Virus record (IMG/VR): IMGVR_UViG_3300046167_000102
Location: 1 to 45,417 of that record
Origin: a virus
DNA length: 45,417 bases
Reading direction: 5' to 3' (one strand)
Below are positions 8,063 through 18,381 of the stretch, in pieces. The notes under the pieces are model-generated. The model worked only from the letters and a program-made list of their open reading frames with translations, did not search any database and was not told the origin of the DNA. Position numbers and translations under genes: made by a program. Each line of letters begins with the position of its first letter. Position 1 is the first letter of the stretch.

Positions 8063-9659
8063 ATGGCACGTTCACAACCATTTACAGTAGCATGTGCTGG
8101 AGGTTTAGTAAACTCTGCAAACGCAATAGACTTACTAAGAACTCCCGGAGTAGCTACAGAACTTAGAAACTTTGAAGTCTCTATAGAGGGTGGTTATAGA
8201 CGTATTAATGGTTATACAAAGTTTGGAACTAATCAACCAACAGGAAGTACTACTGATATATTAGGTGTTATGCCTTATGCAGATGGAGTTGTTGTTTGTG
8301 CAGGTACTAACATATACTTTACACAGGATGGAACTACTTACTTACAGATAAATAAACTATCTCATAGTAGTGGAGATAACTACTCAACCTTTACAGGTAA
8401 AAGTGTTACAGCTAGAACTGGACAAGGGCAAGTACAATTTGCAATGTTTGAAGGTGCTGCACAAGATTACGGTACAATAGTTATAGCTGATGGTGCTAAC
8501 AAACCTTTTAGTTTTAGAATGGAAGGTACTGGAGCTTTAAGTGCTAGAACTTACTTTACAGAAGAAGTAACAGTTACAGGAACTAAACACGCTACATTTA
8601 TAACTTCACATGACCATCACTTAATAGCTGCTGGTGTAGAAGATAACGAGAATACAGTTTACTATAGTGTTTACAATGACCCTTTAGACTTTGGTGGTAC
8701 TGGAGCAGGAGCTGTAACTATCTCAGACAAAGTTGTAGGAGTTAGAGGTTTCCGTCAAGACTTATTTATATTTTGTGAGAACAGTATTCACAAACTTATA
8801 AACATAAACAATAGTCAAACTGTAGCAGTTGTACCTGTTGCAGAGAACGTAGGCTGTCTAAGTGGTTACAGTATTCAAGAGATTGGTGGTGACTTAATAT
8901 TCTTAGCACCGGATGGATTAAGAACAGTTGCTGGTACAGCGAGAATTGGTGACGTTGAGTTAGGTACAGTTAGTAAAGCTATACAGCCAACTGTTACAGA
9001 CTTAGCAAACAATATAAATTTATACACGATTAGTAGTGTAGTATTAAGAGAAAAATCACAATACAGATTATTCTATACAAATACAGGAGCTGATAACACA
9101 GCTCAAAGAGGAATCATAGGCACATTAAGACCTGATGGATTTCAATGGTCAGAGACTAGAGGAATAGAAGTAACAGCTATAGGTTCAGGATTTAACACAG
9201 ACGGTATAGAGAAAGTACTATCATGGAGATACAGACGGATATATTTATTCTCATGATACAGGAAATAACTTTGACGGTAACGAAGTTTTAGCAAGATATG
9301 AAACACCTAATTATGATTATGGTGATTTAGGAACTTTAAAAACTTTACACTATCTTAGAGTTTCTGCAAGTGCTGAAGGAGTTGTAGAACCAAACGTACA
9401 AGTTAGATTTGACTATAGTAGTACAGACATACCACAACCAGCAGATTTATTTGACTTAGGAATCATAGACCCTCCTTCTAAGTTTAGTGATGCTGTATTT
9501 GGTACTAACGTATTTGGTGGAGCTTCTAATCCGTTGATAAGAGTTCCGTTACAAGGGAGTGGGACAAGTAATAATTTTACAGTAATTAGTGAGGATACAA
9601 AAGCACCATATACAATTAATGGGTTTTATGTAGACTATATACCTTCAGGCAGGAGATAA
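8063..9659 (+). CDS. Tail nozzle / DNA-stabilisation protein, beta-rich, with one frame break
   Basis: The frame opens at the ATG at 8063 (MARSQPFTVACAGGLV) and continues to about 9221. It then shifts and runs on to the TAA at 9657-9659, about 534 residues after repair. It is rich in beta strands with repeated Gly-Asp and aromatic patterns, consistent with the propeller fold of podovirus nozzle or hub proteins (T7 gp12 or P22 gp10 type). The break lies at tcatggagatacag. Inserting 8 bases would create two tandem atggaga copies and restore SWRHGDTDGYIYSHD, which I believe is the conserved sequence. The downstream segment (GNNFDGNEVLARYETP onward) is clearly still coding. It precedes the fibre genes. 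Confidence 0.7.
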
Positions 9660-9665
9660 AAACAA

Positions 9666-10934
9666 ATGGCAATAACAAAAGTAACAAGAACTCTTTTAAG
9701 TACGGGTATTGTAGATAATAGTAATGCTACAGCTATAACAATTGATAGTAGTGAGAATGTTGGAATTGGAACGACTAGTCCTAGTAGCGAACTTCATGTT
9801 GTAGGAAAAATAACAGCAGATACACATTTTACATCTAGCGACACAAATGCAACACTTAGCACATCTGGAAGTGGTGGTGCTGTTCGTTTAAGACCAAATG
9901 GAAGTGGCTCTTCAACAGGACAATTTACAGTTCAAAGCACAGGCAATGTTGGAATTGGAACTGATAGTCCCGCAGCAGTTTTAGAGGTTAAGGGAAGTCC
10001 AGTAGCTACTGGAGATACAAGGTATGAACTTATACTAAGTGAAGATAATACAGCATCTACAGGAAGAGGCGGTGGTTTGGCTTTTGCAAGACAAGGCGTA
10101 ATTTATGGCGGCATAAAAACTATTCAAGACACTTCTAGTGATAGTAATGCAAGTATGTACTTCCAAACTGTAACAGGTGGCTCAAACACAACCAAGATGA
10201 AACTTGACTCATCAGGCAATGTTGGAATTGGAGAAACTTCGCCTGATAGAAAACTTCATGTAAATAGTGGTAACACTAATGAATGTGCTTTGTTTGAATC
10301 AACAGATACAGAAGTCACTATAGAACTAAAAGATACAACTGGAACTGCAGCTATTAAATCAAGAAATGACTTTAGATTTACAGCAGGTGGTTCAGAACGC
10401 ATGAGAATAAGTGCCAGTGGAAGACTTTTAGTAGGGGGCAGTACTGACAGAGGTGGTAATATTTGTGTAGGTGGCACAAGCACTACAGCTAGAGTAATAC
10501 CACAATCAGATAATGTTGGCTATGTGGGAGAAGCTACTTTTAGATGGCAGGCTATTTATGCTGTTAATGGCTCTATACAAACCTCTGATGAAAGAGAGAA
10601 AACAGAAATTAAAGAAACTACTTTAGGTCTTGATTTTATAAAAGACTTAAAACCAGTAAGTTATAAATGGATTGATGGAGAACAGCAAGACAAAGGTAAA
10701 GATGAAAGAGAGCATCAAGGTTTAATAGCACAACAAGTAGCTGAAACAGTTGAAAAACATGGTGTAAATAAAAATGACTTTGGTGGTTTAGACATACAAA
10801 AAACAGAAAAGTATGATGACTTTCATGGTATGTCTTATGACCAACTTATAGCTCCACTCATTAAAGCTATACAAGAACAACAAACAATTATAGACGATTT
10901 AAAAACTAGAATAGAAACATTGGAGAACGTATAA
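9666..10934 (+). CDS. Tail fibre or spike with C-terminal S74 intramolecular chaperone
   Basis: A 422-residue virion protein. Residues 1-290 carry repeated beta-strand units with the motif NVGIGT(T/D)SP and GNVGIG (several copies), typical of trimeric fibres. From about residue 302 (QTSDEREKTEIKE) it is a Peptidase S74 chaperone domain: the TSDEREK self-cleavage site, then LKPVSYKW, HQGLIAQQV and a C-terminal coiled coil ending TRIETLENV. This domain assembles the trimer and is then cut off. It overlaps the next fibre gene by one base (TAATG). Likely involved in host recognition. Confidence 0.88.
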   Translation: MAITKVTRTLLSTGIVDNSNATAITIDSSENVGIGTTSPSSELHVVGKITADTHFTSSDTNATLSTSGSGGAVRLRPNGSGSSTGQFTVQSTGNVGIGTDSPAAVLEVKGSPVATGDTRYELILSEDNTASTGRGGGLAFARQGVIYGGIKTIQDTSSDSNASMYFQTVTGGSNTTKMKLDSSGNVGIGETSPDRKLHVNSGNTNECALFESTDTEVTIELKDTTGTAAIKSRNDFRFTAGGSERMRISASGRLLVGGSTDRGGNICVGGTSTTARVIPQSDNVGYVGEATFRWQAIYAVNGSIQTSDEREKTEIKETTLGLDFIKDLKPVSYKWIDGEQQDKGKDEREHQGLIAQQVAETVEKHGVNKNDFGGLDIQKTEKYDDFHGMSYDQLIAPLIKAIQEQQTIIDDLKTRIETLENV

Positions 10935-13900
10935 TGGCAGGATATACAAGACAAAGTACTTTTGCAGATGGAGATACAATTACTGCTGCTTTATTCAATA
11001 ACGAATATAACCAATTAGTAAACGCATTTAGTAACACATCTGGTCACAGCCATGATGGTACAGCAGCTAGTGGACCAGTTATAGGATTAATTGGTGACGC
11101 TGGTGAAACTTCTCCAAACAACAAAGTCTTAATAGACACAACAAACAACTACATAGAATTTTATGTTGAAGTATCTTCAGCACCTGTACAACAACTATAC
11201 ATAGCTGATGGAGCTATCATACCGGTAACAGATAGTGACATAGATTTAGGTACAACAAGTTTAAGATTCAAAGATACATATACAGATACAATCACAACTA
11301 CAGGTAATGTAGCAGTAGGTGGTAATCTAACAGTCACAGGTACTACAACTTTTAACGGTGGTACAATCACTATGGGTGATGCAGCTACTGATAACGTAGT
11401 ATTTGGTGCTGACGTAGACTCTAACATTATCCCTGACGATGATGACAGCTATGACCTTAGGTAGTTCTTCACAAGAGTGGAGAAACCTTTACATAGATGG
11501 TACTGCAAACATTGATAGCCTTGTAGCTGATACAGCAGACATTAACGGTGGTACTATTGATGGTACTGTTATTGGTGGTTCTACTGCTGCAGCTATTACA
11601 GGTACAACCATTACTGGTACAAGCTTTGTAATCGGTAGTGCTGATATCTCTGAAGCAGAACTAGAAATACTAGACGGTGCTACAGTAACTACAGATGAAC
11701 TTAATATCCTTGATGGAGTTACAGCTACAACTGCAGAACTTAATCTCATGGATGGTGTTACAAGCACTACAGCAGAGTTAAACATCCTTGACGGTGTTAC
11801 AAGTACAGCAGCAGAATTAAACATACTTGATGGAGTTACATCAACTGCAGCAGAACTAAACATCCTAGATGGCGTTACAAGCACTGCTACTGAATTAAAT
11901 TTATTAGATGGCGTAACTGCTACAACTTCTGAACTAAACATCTTAGATGGCGTTACAGCGAGTGCAGGAGACATTAATCTTATAGATGGTATAACTAACG
12001 GAACTGTTATAGCAAGTAAAGCAATTGTTACAGATGCAAACATAGACATTACAGGTGGTAGAAACATAACTATTACTGGAGAACTTGATGCAGGTTCACT
12101 AGACATATCAGGTGATGCTGACATTGATGGAACTTTAGAAGCTGATGCAATCACTATAGGTGGTATAACTCTAGCAGAAACTATATCAGATACTGTTGGA
12201 GCAATGGTATCTTCAAACACAGAAACAAACATAACAGTTAGTTACGATGATGCTGACAATACATTAGACTTCGTAATTGGCACACTTAACCAAGATACAA
12301 CTGGTAACGCTGCAACAGCTACAGCATTAGAAACAGCTAGAACTATTCATGGTGTATCATTCGATGGTACAGCTAACATAGACTTATCAGAAGTTATAGC
12401 TGATACAGTCGGTGCAATGGTATCAAGTAATACTGAAACAAACATTACAGTAGCTTATCAAGACGATGACAATACTTTAGACTTTACAATCGGTACACTG
12501 AATCAAGATACTACAGGTAATGCAGCTACTGCAACAGCTTTAGAGACTGCAAGAACTATTGGTGGTACAAGCTTTGATGGTACAGCAAACATAGCAGTTA
12601 ATTTATCTGCTACAGCTACAGCACTAGCAACTGCTAGAACTATAGGTGGTGTAAGCTTTGATGGTACTGCTAACATAGTACCTACAACTTTTAACGCTGC
12701 AACATTCTCTGGAGACTTAAATGTTGACAGTGGTGTATTGTTTGCAGATGTTAGTACTAATAGAGTAGGTATCAATCAAACTACTCCTGATGTCTCATTA
12801 GACTTAGGAGCTAATACAGATGCTGTACATGTTCCGGTGGGTACAACAGCTCAAAGACCCGGAAGCCCTGCAGCAGGTTACTTTAGATATAACACAACTA
12901 CAAGTGGCTTTGAAGGCTATACAGACTCTTGGGGTTCAATTGGTGGTGGTGGTACTGCTCCTATTTTAAATACTATGACAGGAGATGGTAGTGATACAAC
13001 ACTTACACTTACTTCTGCACCAGTTAATGAAAATGCTACTGTAGTAACTATCGATGGTGTTCTTCAACATAAAGATACTTATTCTATATCTGGAACAACT
13101 TTAACATTCTCTGAAGCTCCTCCAACAGGAACAGCAGTAGAATGTATAACATGGGTAAACACTACTGTTAGTTCTGCATTGCTTTTAGAAGATGCTGATG
13201 GAGATACTAAAGTACAAGTAGAAGAAAGTTCAGACGAAGATAAGATTAGATTTGATACTGGTGGAACTGAGAGAATGATAATTGATTCTACTGGTGTTGG
13301 AATTGGAACTAGTAGTCCAAACTACAATCTTACAAGCTATAAAGCAGGAGCTAACGCTAACTATATCCAAGTTGCTAATGGTTCTACTGGCGTCAACTCA
13401 GCTAATGGGACGCTTTTTGGTGTAGACGCTTCAGGAGCAGGTGCAGGTGTAAAAGGAAGTATTAGATACAAATATGGAAGCTCATCAGGTGCTACTACAT
13501 ATATGTCTTTTCATACTGCTGGTACATCTAGTGGTAACGATACAGAACGCATGAGAATAGATGCAACAGGCAATGTTGGAATTGGAACTGATAGTCCAAG
13601 CTCTCTTGGTACTGGCATACCAACTATTGACTTAAAAGGTAATTCTTCATCTCAATCAGATAGGGCAGGAGGTATTCGTTTTACTAGGTATGATGGTACT
13701 TCAGGTATGGCTATATATAATGCAGATGGTGCTAGTTATATAGAAAGTCATTCCACATATCCGCTTTTGATTACTACAAATGGCTCTGAAAGCATGAGAA
13801 TAGACTCATCAGGTAACGTGTTGGTGGGTAAGACATATACTGCTGCTAGTGTCGCAGGGCAAGAGTTAAGAGCAGGTGGTTATACAGCACTTACAAGAAG

Positions 13901-14588
13901 CGGAGGTAATCCATTAGAACTAAATAGGCTAACGTCTGATGGAACCATTGTTAACTTCAGCAAAGACGGCTCCACAGTCGGTAGTATCCAATCTCGTGCA
14001 GGATTAGTTTCTACTATTATTCTTGACCCACGCTCAGGAAGTCTTGGAACTGGCATAACAGGGTCAGGCGCAAATCTTTCGCCAACAAATGGTAGCGGAA
14101 CTGAAGTAGACGCAAGAAATGACATTGGCACTTCAACATACCGCTTCAAAGACCTCTACCTATCAGGCGGTGTTCATCTAGGCGGTACAGGTTCAGCAAA
14201 CAAACTTGATGATTATGAAGAAGGTACTTGGACTGTTTCCGAGGTAAATGGGCAAAGTACTATCACAACAAACAGAGCAAATTATACTAAAATTGGTAGA
14301 ATGGTTTTTGCTTCTGCTTCAGTTAATATAGGTTCAACTACAAATACTAATGTGTTAAATCTTAGTCTTCCTTTTGCATCAAGTATTGCTTCATATTATT
14401 TAGGGGGTGGAACTGTAGGTTTTAACACACTGTCTGCAACACTAAATGAAAATTTAAGACCAAACATTGAAAACGGTGCAAGTAATGTATTCTTTTGGTA
14501 TGGTGACAATAGCAGTCATTCTTTAAATGTAAAATGTAACGAAGCATCAACTAAACGAATAGACTTTTTTGTGCAATATCAAGTTTAA
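10934..14588 (+). CDS. Large tail fibre with 13-residue repeats, one frame break
   Basis: The ATG at 10934 opens a frame that would stop at 11464, while a second frame carries on to 14588. An extra A at 11459 separates them: removing it joins DDDDSYDL to GSSSQEWRNLY. The repaired protein is about 1217 residues. Order of parts: N-terminal virion-attachment region; a head-repeat region with nine 13-residue ELNILDGVT-type units (bases 11658-11999); a near-duplicate pair of 71-residue units; a set of beta-rich NVGIGTDSP segments; a C-terminal domain from about GTWTVSEVNG that resembles receptor-binding tips. No S74 domain is present at its own C-terminus. Probably the main receptor-binding fibre. 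Confidence 0.85.
11658..11999 (+). repeat. Nine tandem 39-bp (13-residue) repeats in the fibre gene
   Basis: Units of the form ELNILDGVTATTA, ELNLMDGVTSTTA, ELNLLDGVTATTS and so on occur nine times at a 39-base period. The amino acids are strongly conserved but codons differ (for example gaactt, gagtta, gaatta for Glu-Leu), so the array is old and kept by selection on the protein. The unit probably forms a trimeric beta or collagen-like shaft. Copy number is likely to vary between related phages. Confidence 0.85.
12189..12614 (+). repeat. 213-bp tandem duplication in the fibre gene
   Basis: Two copies, each 71 codons, start at 12189 and 12402 with DTVGAMVSSNTETNITV and continue through TLNQDTTGNAATATALETA to SFDGTAN. 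A third, truncated copy (ATALATARTIGGVSFDGTAN) follows at about 12611-12675. The protein identity is high while nucleotides have diverged at many third positions. This is a shaft-lengthening repeat. Confidence 0.75.
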
Positions 14589-14597
14589 TAAATAATA

Positions 14598-14617
14598 TAC
14601 CTAGTGGATTCTAGGTA
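14598..14617 (+). promoter_or_regulatory. Inverted repeat after the fibre gene
   Basis: TACCTAG and CTAGGTA, perfect 7-bp arms around a 6-base loop, lie 9 bases after the fibre stop codon and before the GGAG site of the next gene. No U tract follows, so it is a poor intrinsic terminator. It may be an mRNA-stabilising or processing hairpin separating fibre from small tail genes. Confidence 0.5.
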
Positions 14618-14638
14618 CGGACAAAAGGAGAAAATAGA

Positions 14639-14932
14639 ATGGCAATAACAAAAGAAATAGTAGAAGATAAAATAGAAGTTGTAGGAGACTACAAAACTAT
14701 ACAAGTAAGAACAGCTACAGTTATCAAAGAAGATGGTGTAGAGCTTAGTAGGTCTTTTCATAGACATGTATTAGATTGTGTAAGCTCTGTACAAAACGAT
14801 GACGATAGTTGGACTCATACAGATACAGACGTGTCTGGAGAGTCTACAGAAGTCCAAGGCATTGCTTCAGCCGTTTGGACTGACGCAGTGAAGACTGCAA
14901 AACAGAACGCTAACGAAGCATCTGCAATATAA
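14639..14932 (+). CDS. Small tail-associated protein, 97 aa, function unknown
   Basis: A 97-residue soluble protein with the ATG at 14639 after a clean AAAGGAG. The N-terminal half (EVVGDYKTIQVRTATVIKED) has alternating hydrophobic residues typical of beta strands, and the C-terminal half is polar with an AVWTDAVKTAKQNANE helix. It follows the receptor-binding fibre and is paired with another small gene that starts with the same MAI residues. I associate the type with marine phage tail clusters, perhaps fibre accessory or chaperone proteins, but cannot assign a function. Confidence 0.65.
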   Translation: MAITKEIVEDKIEVVGDYKTIQVRTATVIKEDGVELSRSFHRHVLDCVSSVQNDDDSWTHTDTDVSGESTEVQGIASAVWTDAVKTAKQNANEASAI

Positions 14933-14946
14933 TAGGAGAATATAAT

Positions 14947-15291
14947 ATGGCAATTGGATATACTTGGGATGTTTCAACAGTTGATACTTACCCAACATTA
15001 GATAGTAATGCAGACGTTGTTTATAACGTGCATTGGAGATTAACAGCAGAAGACGATGCTAATCAGGATGCTGATGGCAACAACTGGACTGCTACATCAT
15101 ACGGAACACAATCTGTAGATACTTCAGACTTGTCAAGCTTTACAGCTTTTGCAGATTTATCTGCTTCAGACGTACAAGGTTGGGTTGAAGCAGGTATGGG
15201 CGAAGATGAAGTAGCTAGTTTAAAGTCTAGCTTAGATGCTCAAATCGCATTACTTATCACACCAACATCCGTTACTAAAACAATAGGATAA
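14947..15291 (+). CDS. Small tail-associated protein, 114 aa, function unknown
   Basis: A 114-residue protein preceded by TAGGAG. It begins MAIGYTWDVSTVDTYP, a mixed beta-strand, Trp-containing start, with a conserved-looking VVYNVHWRLTAEDD segment, then a polar linker and a helical C-terminus. No transmembrane segment or catalytic motif is seen. It lies in the fibre-distal part of the late operon, 14 bases after its neighbour. It may be a fibre-tip or tail-completion protein; this is inferred only from position. Confidence 0.65.
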   Translation: MAIGYTWDVSTVDTYPTLDSNADVVYNVHWRLTAEDDANQDADGNNWTATSYGTQSVDTSDLSSFTAFADLSASDVQGWVEAGMGEDEVASLKSSLDAQIALLITPTSVTKTIG

Positions 15292-15298
15292 AAACACC

Positions 15299-15541
15299 AT
15301 GGAACTAACACCTTATTTATTTTGGAATATCTTTATAACTTTGGTGTTAGCACCAGTGCTTTATAGCATTAGACAAAACACAGAAGAGGCTAAACGCCTT
15401 GACATACTCTTAAACAAGACTCGTGAAGAGATAGCTAGAGAGTATGTAACTAAAAACGAAGTTAAAGATGACATGGGAATCCTCATGGATAGAATAGATA
15501 AAATCGGAGAAAAGCTTGACAAACTCTTTGAAGTCAAGTAA
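15299..15541 (+). CDS. Single-span membrane protein with coiled coil (holin-like or tail-associated)
   Basis: An 80-residue protein with one N-terminal membrane segment (residues about 7-24, YLFWNIFITLVLAPVLYSI) followed by a charged coiled coil that ends KIGEKLDKLFEVK. This plan, N-terminal anchor plus cytoplasmic coil, occurs in some phage holins and also in small proteins found near fibre genes. It sits between fibre-associated and internal virion genes rather than beside a lysis enzyme. A holin role is possible but not supported by a specific motif. Confidence 0.6.
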   Translation: MELTPYLFWNIFITLVLAPVLYSIRQNTEEAKRLDILLNKTREEIAREYVTKNEVKDDMGILMDRIDKIGEKLDKLFEVK

Positions 15542-15564
15542 AATATACATAAAGGTATTTATAA

Positions 15565-18369
15565 ATGGATAAAGAAAATAATAATAAATTAAAAAAGTAT
15601 AAACAAAAGTATACTACCGGTGGTAGAGTAGACTATTCTAAAGGTGGTAGAGTTAAAGCTCAACGTGGTGGTTTTCAAAGAGAACAAGACTTTGACATAA
15701 ACGATAAGCCTATATCTTATGGTGGCGTAGGCGGAGGTCAAGGCGGACCGGGAGCAGGTGAAAGCGAAGCACAAAGAAAAGCTAGAGAAGATGCTGCAAA
15801 AAAAGCTGCAGAAGCTGCTGCTAAAAAAGCTGAAGAAGAAAGAATTGCAGCAGAAAAAAAAGCTGCTGAAGAAGCTGCAAAAACTGCAAGACAACAAACT
15901 GCTAGAGATTCTGCAGAAGCTGCTGCAAAAGGCGAAGTTCCAGAGTCTGCAAAAATACCTGATGCTATTGAAATTAAAGAAGGTAAAGACCAAGCAGTTA
16001 CAACAATGGATGCAGTTACTAAAGCTAGAACTGATATCAAAGCTCAAGACCAAGCTCCAGAAGCTGTAGCAACTTCACAAGCTGCACAAGCTGATGAAAC
16101 AGTAGGTCAAGATATAAAAGCTGGTAAGATAACAGACGTAGCTACTGTAGCTGATAAAGATGTAGAAGTTAAAGCTGCAAAAGAAAGACAAGCTAAAGAA
16201 ATAGAAGATGTAGCTCCCGGAACAATTACAGCAGGTGTTAAGTATGCAACTGTTGATACTGTTAAAGCAGAAGCTGCAAAAGCTAAAACTGTTGATGATG
16301 TTTTAACAGGAACTTATTTAGTTGATGAAGTAGAAGGTGAAGATGTAACTGTTGCTGCTACTCCAGATGCTGAAAAACAAGAAAGAGAAGTTCTTACTGG
16401 TACTCCTGCAACAGATGGACAAGCTGCAAAGATAGTAGATACTGTTGGTTATACAGCAGCTAAACAAAGAGCAGTTAAAGGTAAAGCAGCTCAAAGTACT
16501 GCAGCTAATATGATAGCACAGGTAGGTAATTTACCTCCTGATATTGCTGCTTCTATTGTAGAAGACCCAGCAGTTATGATTGCTCAAGTAGATGAGAATC
16601 CTGTAGAAGTTAATGCTGCTATTGCTGCACTACCTACAGAAGCTTTAGTATCTTCACAAATGGAAAGCTTATTAGGTGGTATGGAAGATGGAACAGTACC
16701 TGCATGGGCTAGACCTGCTGTAGATGCTATCAATGCTAATATGGCTCAAAGAGGTTTAAGTGTTTCTACTGTTGGTAGAGATTCTTTATTCAATGCTATT
16801 ATTCAATCAGCTATGCCAATGGCTCAAAGTAATGCACAAGCTTTACAAACTAGAGCAGCACAAAACTTAAGTAACGAGCAACAAGCAAACTTACAACAAG
16901 CTAATCAAGAACAACAACTAAGATTACAAAACTTAGCAAACCGTCAAGGTGCTGAAAGTCAAACTGCACAAATGTCTCAACAGATGAAGACTATGCAAAG
17001 TCAATTTACACAAGATGCTGTAATGACTTCTGCACAAATGCAACAACAAACAAGAACACAGAACTTACAAAACCAACAACAAGCTGCTGTTATTCGTTCA
17101 CAGAATGAACAACAAATGGCTATGCAGAATCTTGGTAATGAGCAACAGCTTGAAATGGCAGAGCTTCAAATAGAAGCTAATGTTGAAAAAGATAATGTGA
17201 CTCAAGAAAATCAATTTAGAATGGCAGAGTTTCAAACTGCTGCTGACTTCCTTGCTAAAAATGCTGGATTCAAACAACAAATGGAACTTGCAAATCTTTC
17301 TAATGACCAACAGATGAGGTTAGCTAATTTATCTTCTCGTAACTTAGCAGAAAGTGAAAGAATGAGTAACGCTGAAAAGACAGAACTTGCAAATCTTAAT
17401 AAGACTATGCAAACTAATCAGCTACAAGCACAGATAGCTAGTCAAATGGGATTAGCACAGCTTAACGTAGACCAGCAATCAGCTATACAGAATGCTACTA
17501 CTAAAGCTAATATGGACTTGACAAAGTTTAATGCTGCTCAACAAACAGAATTAGCTAATAGTAAGTTTATGCAAACTGTAGCTCTTACAGATATGAATGC
17601 AGAGCAACAAGCTATTATGCAAAATGCTACAGCTATGGCTTCAATGGACTTAGCAAACTTATCTACAAGAGAAAGACTAGCTGTACAAAATGCACAAAAC
17701 TTTTTAGCTATGGACATGGCTAACATGAACAATGAGCAACAAGCTAATATGATGAGAAGTCAACAAGACCAACAAAGATTGTTATCTGACCAAGCAGCTA
17801 CTAATGCTTCTAAACAGTTTAATGCTACTAGTGAAAATCAAACTAATCAGTTTATGGCTAGTATGGCTGCACAGATTGAACAGTCTAACGTAGCTCAAAC
17901 TAATGCAATGTCACAGTTTAATGACTCACAAACTAATGCTGCTGCAGCTAGAGACGCTGGTAGAGCTGCTGATGTTGAAAAGTTTAATACTCAACTTGCA
18001 ACTCAAGTAGACCAGTTTAACGCTAACCAAGACTTTGCAAGGAATCAATGGAACGCACAAAACAAAGCAGTAGTAGAACAGTCTAATACTCAATGGAGAA
18101 GGAATGTTAATACTGCAAACACTGCAATGCAAAATCAAATCAATGCACAAAATGCTCAGAACTCTTTTGCAATGTCTCAAACTGCTCAATCATTTTTATG
18201 GCAAGAGTTAAGAGACCAAGCTGATTATGATTTTAGAAACAGTGAAAACGATAAAAATAGAATTGCACAACTTGTAAATACTGCACTAGCTTCAGACCCA
18301 ACTAAATATGGTTCAAGTGTTTCAAGCATAGAATCTTTAATAGGTGCAATAATAGGAGACATAACTTAA
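15565..18369 (+). CDS. Large internal virion protein, Ala/Gln-rich coiled coil, 934 aa
   Basis: A 934-residue protein that opens a run of very large genes after the fibres, as the internal core genes do in T7-like phages. Residues 1-45 are basic and Gly-rich (TTGGRVDYSKGGRVK). Residues 60-120 are an Ala/Lys/Glu helix with EEAAKKAAE-like repeats. Residues 400-900 are a long Gln/Asn/Met-rich coiled coil with repeated NEQQA and LANL elements. No enzyme motif is visible. By order and composition it may line or be ejected from the virion core (T7 gp14-16 analogue). Its low complexity generates long antisense open frames that are not genes. Confidence 0.7.
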   Translation: MDKENNNKLKKYKQKYTTGGRVDYSKGGRVKAQRGGFQREQDFDINDKPISYGGVGGGQGGPGAGESEAQRKAREDAAKKAAEAAAKKAEEERIAAEKKAAEEAAKTARQQTARDSAEAAAKGEVPESAKIPDAIEIKEGKDQAVTTMDAVTKARTDIKAQDQAPEAVATSQAAQADETVGQDIKAGKITDVATVADKDVEVKAAKERQAKEIEDVAPGTITAGVKYATVDTVKAEAAKAKTVDDVLTGTYLVDEVEGEDVTVAATPDAEKQEREVLTGTPATDGQAAKIVDTVGYTAAKQRAVKGKAAQSTAANMIAQVGNLPPDIAASIVEDPAVMIAQVDENPVEVNAAIAALPTEALVSSQMESLLGGMEDGTVPAWARPAVDAINANMAQRGLSVSTVGRDSLFNAIIQSAMPMAQSNAQALQTRAAQNLSNEQQANLQQANQEQQLRLQNLANRQGAESQTAQMSQQMKTMQSQFTQDAVMTSAQMQQQTRTQNLQNQQQAAVIRSQNEQQMAMQNLGNEQQLEMAELQIEANVEKDNVTQENQFRMAEFQTAADFLAKNAGFKQQMELANLSNDQQMRLANLSSRNLAESERMSNAEKTELANLNKTMQTNQLQAQIASQMGLAQLNVDQQSAIQNATTKANMDLTKFNAAQQTELANSKFMQTVALTDMNAEQQAIMQNATAMASMDLANLSTRERLAVQNAQNFLAMDMANMNNEQQANMMRSQQDQQRLLSDQAATNASKQFNATSENQTNQFMASMAAQIEQSNVAQTNAMSQFNDSQTNAAAARDAGRAADVEKFNTQLATQVDQFNANQDFARNQWNAQNKAVVEQSNTQWRRNVNTANTAMQNQINAQNAQNSFAMSQTAQSFLWQELRDQADYDFRNSENDKNRIAQLVNTALASDPTKYGSSVSSIESLIGAIIGDIT

Positions 18370-18381
18370 TTAGGAATTACT

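Noticed and set aside
10934-11464. A separate 176-residue protein next to a 1049-residue protein starting at 11439
   Set aside because: The proteins read continuously through an extra A at 11459; treating them as two genes, or as programmed frameshifting, lacks a slippery site or structure.
11489-12232. A 247-codon open frame on the minus strand
   Set aside because: It is antisense to the 39-base fibre repeats; its Val/Ser/Pro-rich periodic sequence simply mirrors the repeat.
15589-16069. Long alternate frames on both strands (103-154 codons) rich in Lys/Leu or Phe/Cys/Ser
   Set aside because: They are shadows of the Ala/Lys-rich coiled-coil coding sequence, with no ribosome site.
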